This document shows, piece after piece, positions 1 to 9,341 of a stretch of DNA of 64,000 bases (its first letter is position 1; each line of letters opens with the position of its first letter). The notes beneath the pieces are model-generated. The model was not told the DNA's origin. It saw only the letters and a list, made by a program, of their open reading frames with translations, and ran no database searches. The stretch lies in assembly GCA_963739995.1 (NCBI GenBank), contig CAVUCH010000022.1:183725-247724 (forward strand), read 5' to 3'. Made by a program: the position numbers and the translations under genes. This DNA is from CAVUCH01 sp963739995. Its GTDB lineage: Bacteria; Acidobacteriota; Vicinamibacteria; Vicinamibacterales; JAENWD01.

Positions 1-172
1 CCGGAAGGACGCTCATGTATTTTGTGATCGTTCTGCATCGCACCGCGTTGTGCGCCACGCCGGCCGAGCGGGCGCTGCTCTAGGGGCAGGGTTCGGGAGC
101 AGGAGGGTTCAGTTGATCTGCAGCCCAACCGAGGACACAGGTGAACGAGATGACCTATCACAGCGACCCCAG

Positions 173-487
173 GTGGCTTCGTTCTGCGATCAAACGGTCA
201 AGACGATCCAGGCCGTGGCCGAGTGTCGAAGAGCACTCAAGGCAGTGAACTTGATAGAGCAGGATCACAGGGCCGTTCCCGGCAGTCCCTATTATCGGGA
301 GCACTGGATTGGAGCGATGATCAACGCCCAAGAGCGACTCTCGAATGCACTTTCGGAGCTCGATCGCAGCTGTCTGCCTGTCCTGCTGTCCGCAGCCGGG
401 AAGGTCAGCAGAGACCTTCAAGAGTCACTGGCTTACGCGTGGACGGGCATTGTTCCGGCGGGGCGGGGAGGAGGCGGGGATCGATGA
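173..487 (+). CDS. Small hypothetical protein upstream of repeat-family copy 1
   Basis: I do not recognise this protein. The frame reads as a soluble, helix-rich product of about 104 residues, with plausible protein composition from VASFCDQTVK onward. A GTG at 173 is the start I prefer. The same frame stays open to an ATG at 50, but those extra 41 residues are Arg/Gly-rich and look non-coding. Its TGA overlaps the ATG of the next frame (ATGA at 484-487), which suggests translational coupling with the repeat-family protein. No membrane segment or known motif is visible. Nothing recognisable lies in bases 1-172. Confidence 0.42.
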   Translation: MASFCDQTVKTIQAVAECRRALKAVNLIEQDHRAVPGSPYYREHWIGAMINAQERLSNALSELDRSCLPVLLSAAGKVSRDLQESLAYAWTGIVPAGRGGGGDR

Positions 488-749
488 CCAACGCGGACTG
501 GTGGGCGCGCGTCGTGGCGGCAAGCACGCGCCACGATGACCTGCTTCCGCAGCGCGTGTGGACACTCAGCAAGGGTGAGCATGAGGCCGCGATCGACTTG
601 CGGGCGGTGCCGGGCCTCGCGCCGAGATCGTATTGACAGTGGACAGCGAGCTGCGGCGCACGGGGCTCTATCGCGCGCATGAACAGGCGGAGCTGTCCAG
701 CGCAATCGCAGACACGCGGGCGATGTTCGCGGGCAAGGGGTGGCCGTGA
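484..749 (+). pseudogene. Small unknown protein family, copy 1 (one-base deletion)
   Basis: This is the longest of three related small reading frames in the window (others near 7914-8099 and 8909-9228). The first half reads MTNADWWARV through AAIDLRAVPGL. A single missing base near 619-620 then shifts the frame, and the second half (621-749) reads AEIVLTVDSE, RAHEQAELSS and ADTRAMFAGKGWP. Joined, it would be a protein of about 88 residues. The conserved core in all copies is AEIVLTVD, a SHxQAEL-like segment and ADTRAMF. No named domain is recognised. The shift may be real decay or a sequencing indel. Confidence 0.5.
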
Positions 750-860
750 CGGGGCGGACCGTGAGGACAAGGCGACCGCCAGCTACAATGTGGGCGCCAT
801 CAACCGTGGTAGCTAAATCATCCCACGCTCCGGCGGTCCTGACGGCAGGTTGGAGAGACC

Positions 861-1719
861 GTGACCCGAAGCCGAATGCGGGTTATTGCTGCGGGTGTGA
901 TCGTGACGGTCACGACTCTCGGCTTCGTGGTCCGGAATCAAGTGAAGGTGTACAGGGGTCGGCAGGCCAGGGCCGCGTCGATGCAGCAGCGACAGGCCCT
1001 GTTCGACATGCTGCAGCCGGTCGCGCTCACCAATTGCGTGCTGGAGAGGTTTGGCGAGACGCACGATGGTGGTTATCTGATGTGCAGCAACCTGCTCCAG
1101 GGAGTCCAGGCGGGGTACTCGGTACGGGATCGCAGGGTACGACAAGTGGGGCTGCGATATCTCGACGAAATTTGACCTGACCGTCCACCAATATGATTGC
1201 TTCAACACAAGCCAGCCGGCATGTCCCGACGGCACGACTGTTTTTCATGAAGAATGCGTCGGTGATACGAGCGAAACCGTAGACGGGCGTGTCTTCGACA
1301 GGATCGCGAACCAGTTTGCGAAGAATGGCGACAGCGCGAAGCGGATCGTGCTGAAGATCGATATCGAGGGTGCGGAATGGGACTCGCTTTCATCCGCTCC
1401 TGACGAGGTCCTGCAGCAGATCGATCAGATGGCCGTGGAGTTTCACTGGCAACAGGGTGAGAAGGCGGCTTGGATCGGCGAGGAGAAATACCTCCACGTC
1501 GTGCAGCGGCTGAAGCAGTTCTTTGAAATCGGGCATATTCACTTCAACAACGCGAGCTGCATCGAAGGCCTCACACCATTCCCGACCTGGGCCTATGAGG
1601 TGCTCTTCGTGAGCAAACGGTTGGCGCTCGTCGATTCGTCGCGAAAGGCAGGCGGGCTGCACCCCCTCGATGCACCAAACAACCCCTCACGTGCGGACTG
1701 CCAGCCAAGAACTCCTTAG
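861..1719 (+). CDS. FkbM/Methyltransf_22-like methyltransferase, frameshifted
   Basis: A predicted SAM-dependent methyltransferase anchored by an N-terminal membrane segment (MRVIAAGVIVTVTTLGFVV). After it come ERFGETHDGGYLMC, typical of the METTL24/Methyltransf_22 group, and VLKIDIEGAEWDSL, the conserved FkbM-type motif. The frame breaks at about 1121-1122: an extra G after TAC TCG moves the reading from the first frame (861-1175) to the frame ending at TAG 1717-1719. Corrected, the protein would be about 285 residues and reads continuously as YGIAGYDKWGCDIS across the junction. The substrate is unknown. Neighbours are unrelated, so it looks monocistronic. It is either a genuine frameshift or a one-base sequence error. 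Confidence 0.7.
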
Positions 1720-2333
1720 CCCCGGCGGCACCACGGCGTGCCCAGGCCGGTCGCGAATGAGTGCTCGCTGCGACTCGCGCAACACCGTCTGCGCTGCGAG
1801 GATGGCGCGCGACCGGAGACCCTTATCAGCGTGTTGCCCTTGAAGCGCCTGCTCAAGGTCCGGGCGACCCTAAGACACGCTGCCGGCGATTGGTGACGGC
1901 TGTGACGTCCGTGTGTTCCCCCGGAGGGCGAGCTGCTGTTGCTCGGCGGCGGCGATGGATAGCGCAGTGGGCCTTCAGGAACTCCTTCCAGTCGGGTTTC
2001 TTCGCGACTCGCGTGCCGGTGGAGCGAGGCGATGTCTGAACACGCGGGCAGCGGATCGCTTGTGGCTGGTGAACGGACGCCGGCCATCTGCCACCTGCGC
2101 TTTGGCTCGACACCCTGGCGACTGATGCGCGAGGGCCGCTACCCAAAGGGGCGCCAGTCCCGTTGGAGCTGTTCGATACGGACTCCTAGACAACACCGTT
2201 CTTTGACAACTGAATACTTGCTTAGGCTGAGGGCGCCGCATCCGGGCGGGGTCGGTGCCCTCAGACCAGCCCTGAGACGTTCGGCGAGCTGAGCTGCGAA
2301 TCACCTATCGATCCGCCACTCGGCACGGGCATA
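1720..2333. other. 614-bp stretch without a convincing gene
   Basis: No complete gene is supported here. On the minus strand around 1985-2045 one frame reads KKPDWKEFLKAHC, which resembles the linker before the catalytic core of IS3/IS481-type integrases. The frame breaks immediately afterwards and no DDE residues follow, so at most it is a very short transposase relic. A TTGACA-like hexamer occurs at about 2203-2208 upstream of the kinase gene, without a good -10 partner. Confidence 0.3.
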
Positions 2334-2351
2334 ATGCGCGGCAGCAGCGAA

Positions 2352-5048
2352 ATGGCCCTGCCGGCGGGTACGCGCCTTGGCCCCTATGAAGTGCTTTCCC
2401 TCATTGGTGCGGGAGGTATGGGCGAGGTATACCGCGCCCGCGATACACGCCTGGATCGCCGCGTCGCTGTGAAGGTCCTGTCACCGGAACTGGCGTCCGA
2501 CGCCGAGTTCCGAGCGCGCTTCTCGGGCGAGGCAAAAGCGATTTCCGCGCTCAATCACCCGCACATCTGCGGCCTGTACGACATCGGCCACCAGGACGGG
2601 ATCGAGTTCTTGGTCATGGAGTACCTGGACGGTGAGACGCTCGCCAGGCGGTTGGCGCGTGGCAAGCTCCCGCTCGACCAGGCAGTCCAGAACAGTATCC
2701 AAATCGCCGACGCCCTCGCAGCCGCGCACAAGGCGGGCATCATCCATCGCGACGTGAAGCCCGATAATGTGCTGCTCACGCGGTCTGGTCTCAAGCTGCT
2801 CGACTTTGGCGTGGCCAAGGCCGCGCCACCCATCATTCGTCGGGCCGCAGAGACCGGGCGCACCGAGCTTGCGACCCAAGCGCACCTCACGGGTGAGGGC
2901 ACCCTGGTGGGCACGGTCGAGGTACATGGCCCCGGAACAACTCGAGGGGAAAGAACTCGACCCGCGCACGGACATCTTTGCGCTTGGCGCGATCCTGTAC
3001 GAAATGGTGACTGGCCGGAAGGCGTTCATCGGGGACAGCCAGGCATCCCTCATCACCGCCATCATGTCGTCAGAGCCGCCCCGGCTCGTGTCGATAGCTC
3101 CGATGACGCCACCTCTGCTCGACCGGCTGATCCACACATGTCTGGCCAAGAGTCCAGATGATCGCGTCCAAACGGCGCAGGACGTGCTGCTGCAGTTGCG
3201 GTGGATAGCCGAGAGTTCGCAGGCAGGTCTGGCCGCTGCGGCCCTGCCTCGGAGACGGCGCCTCTGGGAGCGCTCCGCAATCGCTTGGACGGTCTCCGCC
3301 ATGGCCTTAGTGGTCGCAGTCGGAGCTGTCTGGTTCGCGTTGGCGCGAGGGCGATCGGATAGCAGGCTAAAGGATGCCGTAAGAGTACGCAGCACCATCC
3401 TGCTGCCTGAACGGGTCACGCTGGACAACGCGGTGATCTCACCGGACGGCAAGCGCATTGTCTTCAGCGGGCGCGATCGCACGGGGCGGAGCCAATTGTG
3501 GTTGCGTCGGCTCGACACGGACGACGCCACCCCCCTCGCCGGGACAGAGGGAGGCCTGCTGCCGTTTTGGTCACCGGATAGCCGTCACATCGGGTTCTTC
3601 GCCGCTTTTCCAGATAAAAAGCTGAGGCGGGTCGACGCTTCGCGGGGAGCGCCGCTGTCGCTGTACGATGTGGACGGTGTGGGCGGCGCGTGGTCGCCCA
3701 GCGATGACATCCTATTTAGCGCGCCCACTGGGCCGATCCTGCGGATCCCGGCGGCGGGCGGTCATGCGACGCCAGTTACCACGCTCAACGTCTCGCGCGG
3801 TGAAACCGCCCATCGGTATCCCTTTCTGCTCCCTGACGGTCGCCACTTTCTGTATTTCGCGATGAACGTGGGCGGAAGCCGCCGTGACTCGGCGAATCGC
3901 ATTTGGGTCGGATCGCTCGACGGCGGTAAGGCAAAACCCCTGATCTTGTCATCCTTCAACGCTCAATACTCTAACGGTCATCTGCTGTATATTCGCGGCG
4001 GCGACCGTGGTGGCAGTCTCGTTGCGCAACCCTTCGACCCGTACGCTTCGAGACGAGTGGTGAGCCAGTGACGGTGGCCGAGCACGTTGCCCTCTATGAT
4101 TATTTTGCTGGGCTCGGCAGCGTCTCTGTCGCCGCGACCGGGGCGCTCCTGTTTGACGGCTCACGCCTCCTCTCGCGAGTGGAATGGTATGACCGGGCCG
4201 GGCGACAGACTGGCACGTTCGGAGAGCCCGCCGTACGCGCGTCTCCACGCGTGTCGCCCGACGGCTTCCGAATCGGGGTCAACAAGTACGACCCTGTGAC
4301 GGCGACGACCCAGGTCTGGATTGCGGACGTGCGACGCGGCGTTGAAACGCGGCTCACATCGCCTCCGGGTAGCAACGCGATCCCCGTGTGGGCGCCAGAT
4401 GGTACACATCTGGCGTATTCATCTGATGCGAGGCATCAGGGCGACATCCAGATCAGGCTGGCAGATGGCTCCGGTTCCGCTACGGCCGTCACGAACGAGC
4501 CCGGACATCGCAGGCCGCTGGACTGGTCATCGGACGGGCGCGTCCTCATTGCGTCCGATCGCGAGCCCGCTGGGGAGCGCCGCGCGGGGATCTCGGCGTT
4601 CCCTCTCAATGGCGAACGCAGACCGTTCACTCTAGTGCCGCGAGGCGCGACCAGGATTGTTGGCGCGTCATTGTCGGCGGACCGACGATGGCTGGCGTAC
4701 GACACCGACGAAACCGGGCCCAATGAAGTGTACGTCGTGTCGTTTCCCGATGGTGGGCACAGGGTGCAGATCTCGAATGCCGGTGGGTACTCTCCTAAAT
4801 GGACGCGCAATGGTCACGAGCTTCTGTACAGGACCCCTAACCACGAGGTGATGAGCGTCGGTGTGGACACGACGCACGGCTTTCGGGCGCGCACGCCTAC
4901 GCCGTTGTTCGTTGTCCCTGAGGGTGCCGGCGGTGAATGGGATGCGTCCGCCGATGGTCAGAGATTCGTATTCACCGTGCCGGTGCTTAAGAGCTCGTCG
5001 GTGCCGCTCAGTCTCGTGCAAAATTGGGGGTCCGGGCACAAACGATAA
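2352..5048 (+). CDS. Ser/Thr protein kinase with TolB/PD40 propeller, two frameshifts
   Basis: A membrane-bound Hanks-type kinase of the kind abundant in Acidobacteriota. The N-terminal kinase domain shows the glycine loop GAGGMGEVYRARD, VAVKVL with the ATP-binding Lys, the catalytic loop HRDVKPDNVLL and DFGVAKA. After the first shift come APEQLEG and the rest of the C-lobe. A membrane helix (AWTVSAMALVVAVGAVWFAL) separates it from an extracytoplasmic beta-propeller with repeated SPDG/WSPDS motifs. Frame breaks are at about 2918-2922 (one extra base before TACATGGCCCCG) and about 4042 (one base missing before CGCTTCGAG). Corrected length is about 900 residues, normal for the family. ATG 2352 begins the typical MALPAGTRLGPYEV; ATG 2334 is an alternative. 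Substrate unknown. Confidence 0.75.
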
Positions 5049-5113
5049 AGCATCACCGCGCCGAGCTAATCGCTGCCTTCGGCGGCCGGCCTCCGCATGT
5101 AACCGATCTTTGC

Positions 5114-5885
5114 TCAGGAACGGCGCTTGCGGAGCACTGAAACGTGGGTGTGCCGCGACGCCGTGGGCTTCACGGCGACGCGCAGCAGCGGCACATGTTT
5201 GCGCGGCGTCCTGCGGCGTCGCGTCTCGAACAGCTTGTGCCGTCCCGTTGCCTGCGTGTAGTTGCGGTCCTTGATCTTCACCCAGTTCGTGCTCGTCGCG
5301 TCGGAGTAGTACCTGCCGTCCGCAGGCTCAGCCACGATGCTCTTAAGCTCATGCGCATATGCGACTCGGAAGAAGTCTCGCCCTTGAGCCTTCACGTGGT
5401 CCACATACAGCAGCCGCGTCGGCACTGACGAAATAAGCTGGCGCAATCACCGCTTGGCGTTCGATGAACGGCCAATCGCGAACGTCCTTCTCGTCAGCCG
5501 CGAGCAGGTCGAAGGCGTAGAAGAAGGGCCAGTCGCGGCGGAACAGCAGACTCTTGAAGTTGCTGCGCCCTCGCGCGTCGAGGCACACGATCTCTCCGTC
5601 GACGACCGCATCGTGGGCTTTGATCGCGTGCGCGAGTTCCTCACACAGGTGCGGCCAGTGCTTGAAGGTGTGCCCATTGCGCGACACGAGGTCGCAGTGG
5701 TGTCCGTCAATGTGAGCGAGTGCTCGAAAGCCGTCGTACTTCACCTCGAAGAGCCAATCCGGATGGTCAAACGGCTCCGGGAGGCCGCAGGAGCGGCATG
5801 GGCCGGAGTGCCGGAGGCGTTTTTGCGCGGACGCGTTGCGGAGGCGTGCTGGGGGCGGGCACCGGTCGATCGTACCCGCACCCAT
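5114..5885 (-). CDS. Small ATP-dependent DNA ligase, frameshifted
   Basis: A stand-alone ATP-dependent ligase of the short LigC/LigD-ligase-domain type, expected to seal nicks by Lys-adenylation. Motif I is EVKYDGFR (Lys about residue 49), followed by LVSRNGHTF, VVDGEIVCLD, LLFRRDWPFFYAFDLL and FIERQ. A one-base shift at about 5443-5450 moves the frame to LRQLISSVPTRLLYVDH, ending in WVKIKDRNYTQ and GRHKLFE. Motif IV, normally EGIVAK, reads KSIVAE, so the usual lysine is replaced. The start ATGGGTGCG at 5885 follows a GGAG-like site. A small basic protein gene lies just upstream, an arrangement I recall near such ligases. No Ku gene is seen. The break may be a sequencing error. Confidence 0.7.
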
Positions 5886-5914
5886 GGCCGGCTCCAACTC
5901 AACCGGACATTGAA

Positions 5915-6099
5915 CTAGCGATCGCCCCTGTCGCCTTGTCCCTTGGGTGCCTTCGTCTTCGCCTGCTGCTGATGATCCGTTGTCAGGGAGCGCGCCCGAC
6001 ATCATCGCTCTCCTTGATGGTGCCGTCAGCTCGCCGACGGATGAAACGCTTGTCGCCTTTCGGCGCGATCAGTTCACGTTTAGCGGCTTTCTTCGCCAT
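5915..6099 (-). CDS. Small basic hypothetical protein upstream of the ligase, frameshifted
   Basis: A lysine/arginine-rich protein of about 60 residues starting MAKKAAKRELIAPKGDKRF and continuing RRADGTIKESDDVGR. The direct frame stops at DDVGRAP. A one-base shift near 5989-5993 restores SLTTDHQQQAKTKAPKGQ and a stop at 5915-5917. This pattern matches a small conserved hypothetical protein that I recall from many soil bacteria, with no assigned function. It lies 29 bp upstream of the DNA ligase on the same strand, so the two may be cotranscribed. The frame break resembles the other one-base breaks in this window. Confidence 0.55.
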
Positions 6100-6474
6100 G
6101 GTTGCATCCGTCCTGGAGCGATGCACCCGTCATGCGTCAGCTGCAACGATCCAGCCCTGCCGGTCAAGCCGGAAGACCGATTATCGTTGGCTCGCAAGAG
6201 CTAGAACCATCTCGGACACGCAACCCAGCGCAACCGCAGACCGCAGCAGCTGGCGCGAACGCCGGTTGACGTCAGTGCTCCGTCGATGACCACCGAGGCG
6301 AATCTGCCTACGGTCGGGCTTGAGGCGGACGAGGATCCGCGGAACGGCAGCATGGTTTCCGAGGTGGGTCACGGCGCCGTTTGTATGTTCGGACATGTCT
6401 GAGTCCTCCAATGCGACGTGAGTCGTCGCGGCCAGCGGTTCTTCGGCTCTGTTGAGTCGTCCTGAGCGTGGGAT
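6100..6474. other. 375-bp stretch without a supported gene
   Basis: A minus-strand frame (6181-6411, starting MSEHTNGAVTHLGN after an upstream ATG) is open, but its second half is Arg-rich and without motif, so I do not call it. A short GTCGGGCTTGAGGCGGAC stretch near 6313-6330 resembles the inverted-repeat remnants common between genes in acidobacterial genomes, but only one arm is present. No RNA gene is visible. Confidence 0.3.
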
Positions 6475-6597
6475 CTACGTCGGGCTGTACATCACCCAGG
6501 CGAGCACAGCCAATGCCTGCACAATCAACAACGCCACGTACAGCGTCTCGTACGGAAAGCGGCTCATCCCGTGATACTCGCCAGAGAACGTTCTCAC
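6475..6597 (-). CDS. Very small single-span membrane protein (40 aa)
   Basis: A GTG at 6597 follows a strong ribosome-binding site (GGAGGGG at 6601-6607, three bases before the start) and opens a 40-residue frame. The product has a short polar N-terminus (MRTFSGEYHGMSRFPYE) and one C-terminal hydrophobic helix (LYVALLIVQALAVLAWVM). The upstream in-frame extension to an ATG at 6735 lacks protein character. No family is recognised. The combination of ribosome-binding site and clean transmembrane helix is the whole case for calling it. Confidence 0.45.
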   Translation of the reverse strand: MRTFSGEYHGMSRFPYETLYVALLIVQALAVLAWVMYSPT

Positions 6598-6943
6598 GGC
6601 CCCTCCAGTTACTCTCACCTCGAGAGTGAAATCGGTCTTTAATGCACTGTAGGGGCGCACCGGACACGCGCCAATGGCATGAAGGTCCTGGTACGGCGGT
6701 ACTCGCGCCCATGACCTCCGTACCGCCCTCATCATTGGCGCCTTGACGCCATCTGTTTACTAACGCGGGAATCTGTCGTGCGAGCTATCACCCGAGCAGC
6801 TTCACCCGAGCGTAAGGGAGGCGCGGCCGCACCCCGACCAGATCAGTTGTCAAGACTCGGCTGCCGACGTGGACGGTTGTGTGTGTGCCCGGCTTGGAGG
6901 GAGTCGACGCTGGGGGTCGTCGCCTTGGGCAACTCCACCGGAC

Positions 6944-7255
6944 ATGATGACAGACCCAAATGCCGACAATGCTGTGTATGCCCGGGCATGGCCGCCGGCG
7001 TCTGATCGTGACGATCGCCATCTGTGCGCATCAGCCCCCCTGGAAGTCAGCACGGAAAGGTGTTTGACGGCGCCGCATGGGATCGACGCGATCGGGCCGG
7101 CGACTCGCCTGGAGATTCAGGTGCCGCAACCCGCGATTACACACACGGTGACCGTGCAGCAGTTGGAGCGGTGGGCGAACGGGTCCGCGGTCAATCCCGA
7201 GGAGCGAATCCGGAAGGATCAGTTAAAGGCGATTCTGAGCGCACCCGAGAAATAG
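6944..7255 (+). CDS. Small hypothetical protein
   Basis: A frame of about 103 residues whose C-terminal half looks genuinely coding: GIDAIGPATRLEIQVPQ, HTVTVQQLERWANG and NPEERIRKDQLKAILSAP. The N-terminal part is less convincing, and the true start could be further downstream (for example a TTG near 7061 preceded by GGAAAGG). No domain is recognised. It precedes the ribbon-helix-helix gene by 37 bp on the same strand, so a short operon of small genes (6.9-7.7 kb) is possible. Confidence 0.38.
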   Translation: MMTDPNADNAVYARAWPPASDRDDRHLCASAPLEVSTERCLTAPHGIDAIGPATRLEIQVPQPAITHTVTVQQLERWANGSAVNPEERIRKDQLKAILSAPEK

Positions 7256-7292
7256 GCGTGAGTCAACCAACGGCGTTATACACTGTTGTGTG

Positions 7293-7490
7293 ATGCCGAA
7301 GACCTTCACCGCGTTCCGAGTTGCACCGGAGCTGCTCGACGCTATGCGCGAGATCAAGACGACAGACGGTGTGCCGATGTCAGTGCAAGTGGACTTCGCA
7401 CTGCGAGCCTGGCTGCAAGCTCGTGGCGTACGGGTGCGGACCGAGCCGAAGCGCCGCACCGCGGAAAAACGTAAGCAGGTCGCGCGGTGA
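7293..7490 (+). CDS. Ribbon-helix-helix-like protein
   Basis: A 65-residue protein whose first 45 residues fit a ribbon-helix-helix DNA-binding fold: FTAFRVAPELLDAM, EIKTTDGVPMSVQVD and FALRAWLQARGV. The C-terminal tail is basic (KRRTAEKRKQVAR). Such proteins are usually dimeric repressors or antitoxins, but no recognisable toxin lies beside it. The start is the ATG at 7293; the preceding GTG at 7290 would add one residue. It appears to overlap the next frame by a few bases. The regulatory target is unknown. Confidence 0.7.
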   Translation: MPKTFTAFRVAPELLDAMREIKTTDGVPMSVQVDFALRAWLQARGVRVRTEPKRRTAEKRKQVAR

Positions 7491-7707
7491 CGATCGCGCG
7501 CCGCTCTCCGGTGAGACGTTCGATGCCCAGCTCGAGGAAGACGAATTCCACATGCTGTGGCTGATGCACCGCAGCTTAAGAAACAGCGGCCGCGTGCAGA
7601 TCCTGCTATCGGCTGCCCTGCAGACCGGGTGGCGCATCGCGAGCGCGTCACCCGAGGAGCAAGCGACGTTGGACGCACACGGGTTTGGCAGCTGGACGAT
7701 TCAGTGA
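7486..7707 (+). CDS. Hypothetical protein, start uncertain
   Basis: The frame reads GETFDAQLEEDEFHM, LWLMHRSLRNSGRVQIL and LSAALQTGWRIASA, ending FGSWTIQ. It has convincing protein composition but no start codon in this frame near the expected position. A GTG at 7487 that overlaps the preceding stop lies one base out of frame, so either a one-base indel removed the start or translation begins at ATG 7552. The product is unrecognised, about 50-74 residues and probably soluble. Confidence 0.4.
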   Translation, partial: GDDRAPLSGETFDAQLEEDEFHMLWLMHRSLRNSGRVQILLSAALQTGWRIASASPEEQATLDAHGFGSWTIQ

Positions 7708-7753
7708 CGGGTGACGATGACCAACGGCGATTTGGTGAGGGTGGGAGGTAGAA

Positions 7754-7930
7754 GTGGAACCGCATGAGATCCAGGCGCGAGCGATGATCGCTGCCGCGCT
7801 GATTACGAGCCACGCAGTGGAAGTACCGACGATCCCGCCAAGCGGCGATTGGTCTCAGGAAGCGGCGGCACTTCGGCTCCGTGAACTGACCGACTACGTT
7901 TATCTGATGCTTACGACAGCCCGGGAGTGA
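7754..7930 (+). CDS. Small hypothetical protein (58 aa)
   Basis: A GTG start at 7754 preceded by GGGAGGT (7743-7749) opens a 58-residue frame beginning MEPHEIQARAMIAAALITSH and ending LRELTDYVYLMLTTARE. It looks like a soluble helical protein. No family is recognised. Its end overlaps the start of repeat-family copy 2, just as another small gene directly precedes copy 1. Confidence 0.5.
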   Translation: MEPHEIQARAMIAAALITSHAVEVPTIPPSGDWSQEAAALRLRELTDYVYLMLTTARE

Positions 7931-8099
7931 GGATGGCGCGGAGATTGTGCTCACGGTGGACGGGCAGTGGCGCAAGACGCGCCTGTTCCGGTCACACCAG
8001 CAGGCGGAACTGGTGGGCGCGATCGCGGACACGCGGGCGATGTTCGAGGCGAAGGGGTGGAAGCATTGTGACGATCACTTCCCGGTTACCGCGCGGTAG
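7914..8099 (+). pseudogene. Small unknown protein family, copy 2 (N-terminally truncated)
   Basis: This frame reads AEIVLTVDGQWRKTRLF, SHQQAELVGAIADTRAMF and EAKGWKHCDDH before a TAG at 8097-8099. It is closely similar in DNA and protein to copy 3 and, less so, to copy 1. The N-terminal part present in copy 1 is missing: upstream the frame closes at a TGA within the preceding gene and no start codon is available. It is most simply a 5'-truncated fragment, or it depends on the upstream 58-residue gene for translation. Confidence 0.5.
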
Positions 8100-8156
8100 T
8101 GCTTCAATTCTTCGGAACGCAGGATGCCGTGAACGCCGGACTTGGGTAGAGCCTAC

Positions 8157-8912
8157 ATGTCAGACCTCATAATAGAGATTGTTACCGAAGGTATCTCTAG
8201 CGAGCGCCTGCAATGGATGCTGGTTCTTCTGGGGGGTGCGCTGGTGGCCTTCCTCAAGTTCCGCGGTAAGCGTTGGCTCGATCCAATACTGTTCGGCTTG
8301 GTGACGTCTGCGCTGCTGGCGCTTCTGTTCTTTGCGTTTGCGGTAAAAGCACAGCTAGTGGTGCTTCCACCCACGATGAATGTCGGAAATGTCGAGCAGC
8401 TGCTCTTCCAATGGATCAAGGTGTACGGATATTCCATCGAGCGGCTCGAGGCCGACGACATGCATTTCGCGTTTGAGATCCGACCAAACGGTGTTGCAGT
8501 CGAAGGTATCCAATTTGTAATTGGTCGCGCGAAAAATCGGGCGAGGTTTGTTTCGGTCGCGGCAGCACACAGACTCTATCCCCATCCGGCCGATATACCT
8601 CCGCTGGAGACGTTATCCCATGACAAGGCCCAGGCGCTCTTGTCCGAACTGCGATTGGAAATCGATCAACGGCATCTGGACCATGACGGATTCTTCATCT
8701 CCACGCATGTGTTCAGGATTTATCGTGACCTCCCAATTACGGCTGAACTGTCTGAAGACAGGCTCGTGACGAGCGTACACGAAGTGGAGCGGGCGATGTC
8801 CGTCATCCTGGCAAGATTGCGCGAGACGCTCTACTACACACCGGAAATTCCCTCTCCGGAAGTCGAAGAGCGCTTCCGTGACATGCTTCGTAATGGTACT
8901 TCAAAGCCATGA
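8157..8912 (+). CDS. Membrane-anchored hypothetical protein (DUF2299-like)
   Basis: A protein of about 251 residues. The N-terminus carries two membrane helices (LQWMLVLLGGALVAFLKF and ILFGLVTSALLALLFFAF), followed by a soluble domain of about 170 residues (QLLFQWIKVYGYSIERLE, HFAFEIRPNGVAVEGI, FVIGRAKNRARFVSV). That pattern reminds me of DUF2299-type domains, but I am not sure. ATG 8157 (MSDLIIEIV) is preferred over ATG 8142. The stop overlaps the ATG of the next frame (ATGA at 8909-8912). Function unknown; codon use is less GC-rich than the surroundings, consistent with accessory DNA. Confidence 0.65.
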   Translation: MSDLIIEIVTEGISSERLQWMLVLLGGALVAFLKFRGKRWLDPILFGLVTSALLALLFFAFAVKAQLVVLPPTMNVGNVEQLLFQWIKVYGYSIERLEADDMHFAFEIRPNGVAVEGIQFVIGRAKNRARFVSVAAAHRLYPHPADIPPLETLSHDKAQALLSELRLEIDQRHLDHDGFFISTHVFRIYRDLPITAELSEDRLVTSVHEVERAMSVILARLRETLYYTPEIPSPEVEERFRDMLRNGTSKP

Positions 8913-9228
8913 CTGACGACCGACTCGTCGGGCCACCGCATTTGGGCGCTGCGCTCAAGGGCGCGGCCGACAGGACGCCGCCATCGACCTGAAGGCAGTG
9001 CCAGGCGTGGGTGCGGAGATCGTGCTCACGGTGGACCGCGAGTGGGGGCGCTCGAGGCTGTTCCGCTCACACGAGCAGGCGGAACTGGTCGGCGCGGTTG
9101 CTGACACGCGGGCGATGTTCGAGGGAAGGGATGGGCGTGATGCGCAGGTTCGGCCGAACGTTAGCCCACAGTTTAGCCCGGACCGGAGCGCGCAGCCGTC
9201 TATCTTCACGTTTGATTCTCCTACTTAG
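8909..9228 (+). pseudogene. Small unknown protein family, copy 3 (frameshifted)
   Basis: The start ATG overlaps the previous stop, and the frame begins MTDDRLVGPP. It breaks within about 70 bases. The family sequence resumes as AAIDLKAVPGVGAEIVLTVD, then LFRSHEQAELVGAVAD and TRAMFEGRD. The tail beyond residue 70 (NVSPQFSPDRSAQPSIF) is not shared with the other copies. Compared with copy 1 the N-terminal half is shortened and at least one base has been gained or lost, so it is probably a decayed copy. It ends 12 bp before tRNA-Leu. Confidence 0.48.
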
Positions 9229-9240
9229 TTGATTCTAAAG

Positions 9241-9324
9241 TGCCGGGGGTGGGAATCGAACCCACACGGCCTTGCGGCCCCGGGATTTTAAGTCCCGTGC
9301 GTCTGCCAGTTTCGCCACCCCGGC
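9241..9324 (-). tRNA. tRNA-Leu(UAA)
   Basis: An 84-nt class II tRNA on the minus strand, with acceptor arms GCCGGGG and CCCCGGC, discriminator A, anticodon TAA in the loop CTTAAAA, a long variable arm (GGGCCGCAAGGCCGT) and a T-loop GTTCGAATC. The 3' CCA is not encoded. A MITE-like element begins 17 bp upstream of its 5' end, so its promoter must lie inside or be formed by that element. Confidence 0.95.
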
Positions 9325-9341
9325 TCGAACAACGCGAGGCC

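Noticed and set aside
1985..2045. Possible IS3/IS481 integrase piece on the minus strand
   Set aside because: Only about 13 residues resemble the family, the frame breaks at once and no catalytic residues follow, so it is noted in the gap description but not called as a gene.
6181..6411. Minus-strand frame of 76 codons beginning near MSEHTNGAV
   Set aside because: It has a plausible start but a composition dominated by Arg and no motif or hydrophobic pattern. I could not separate it from chance in GC-rich DNA.
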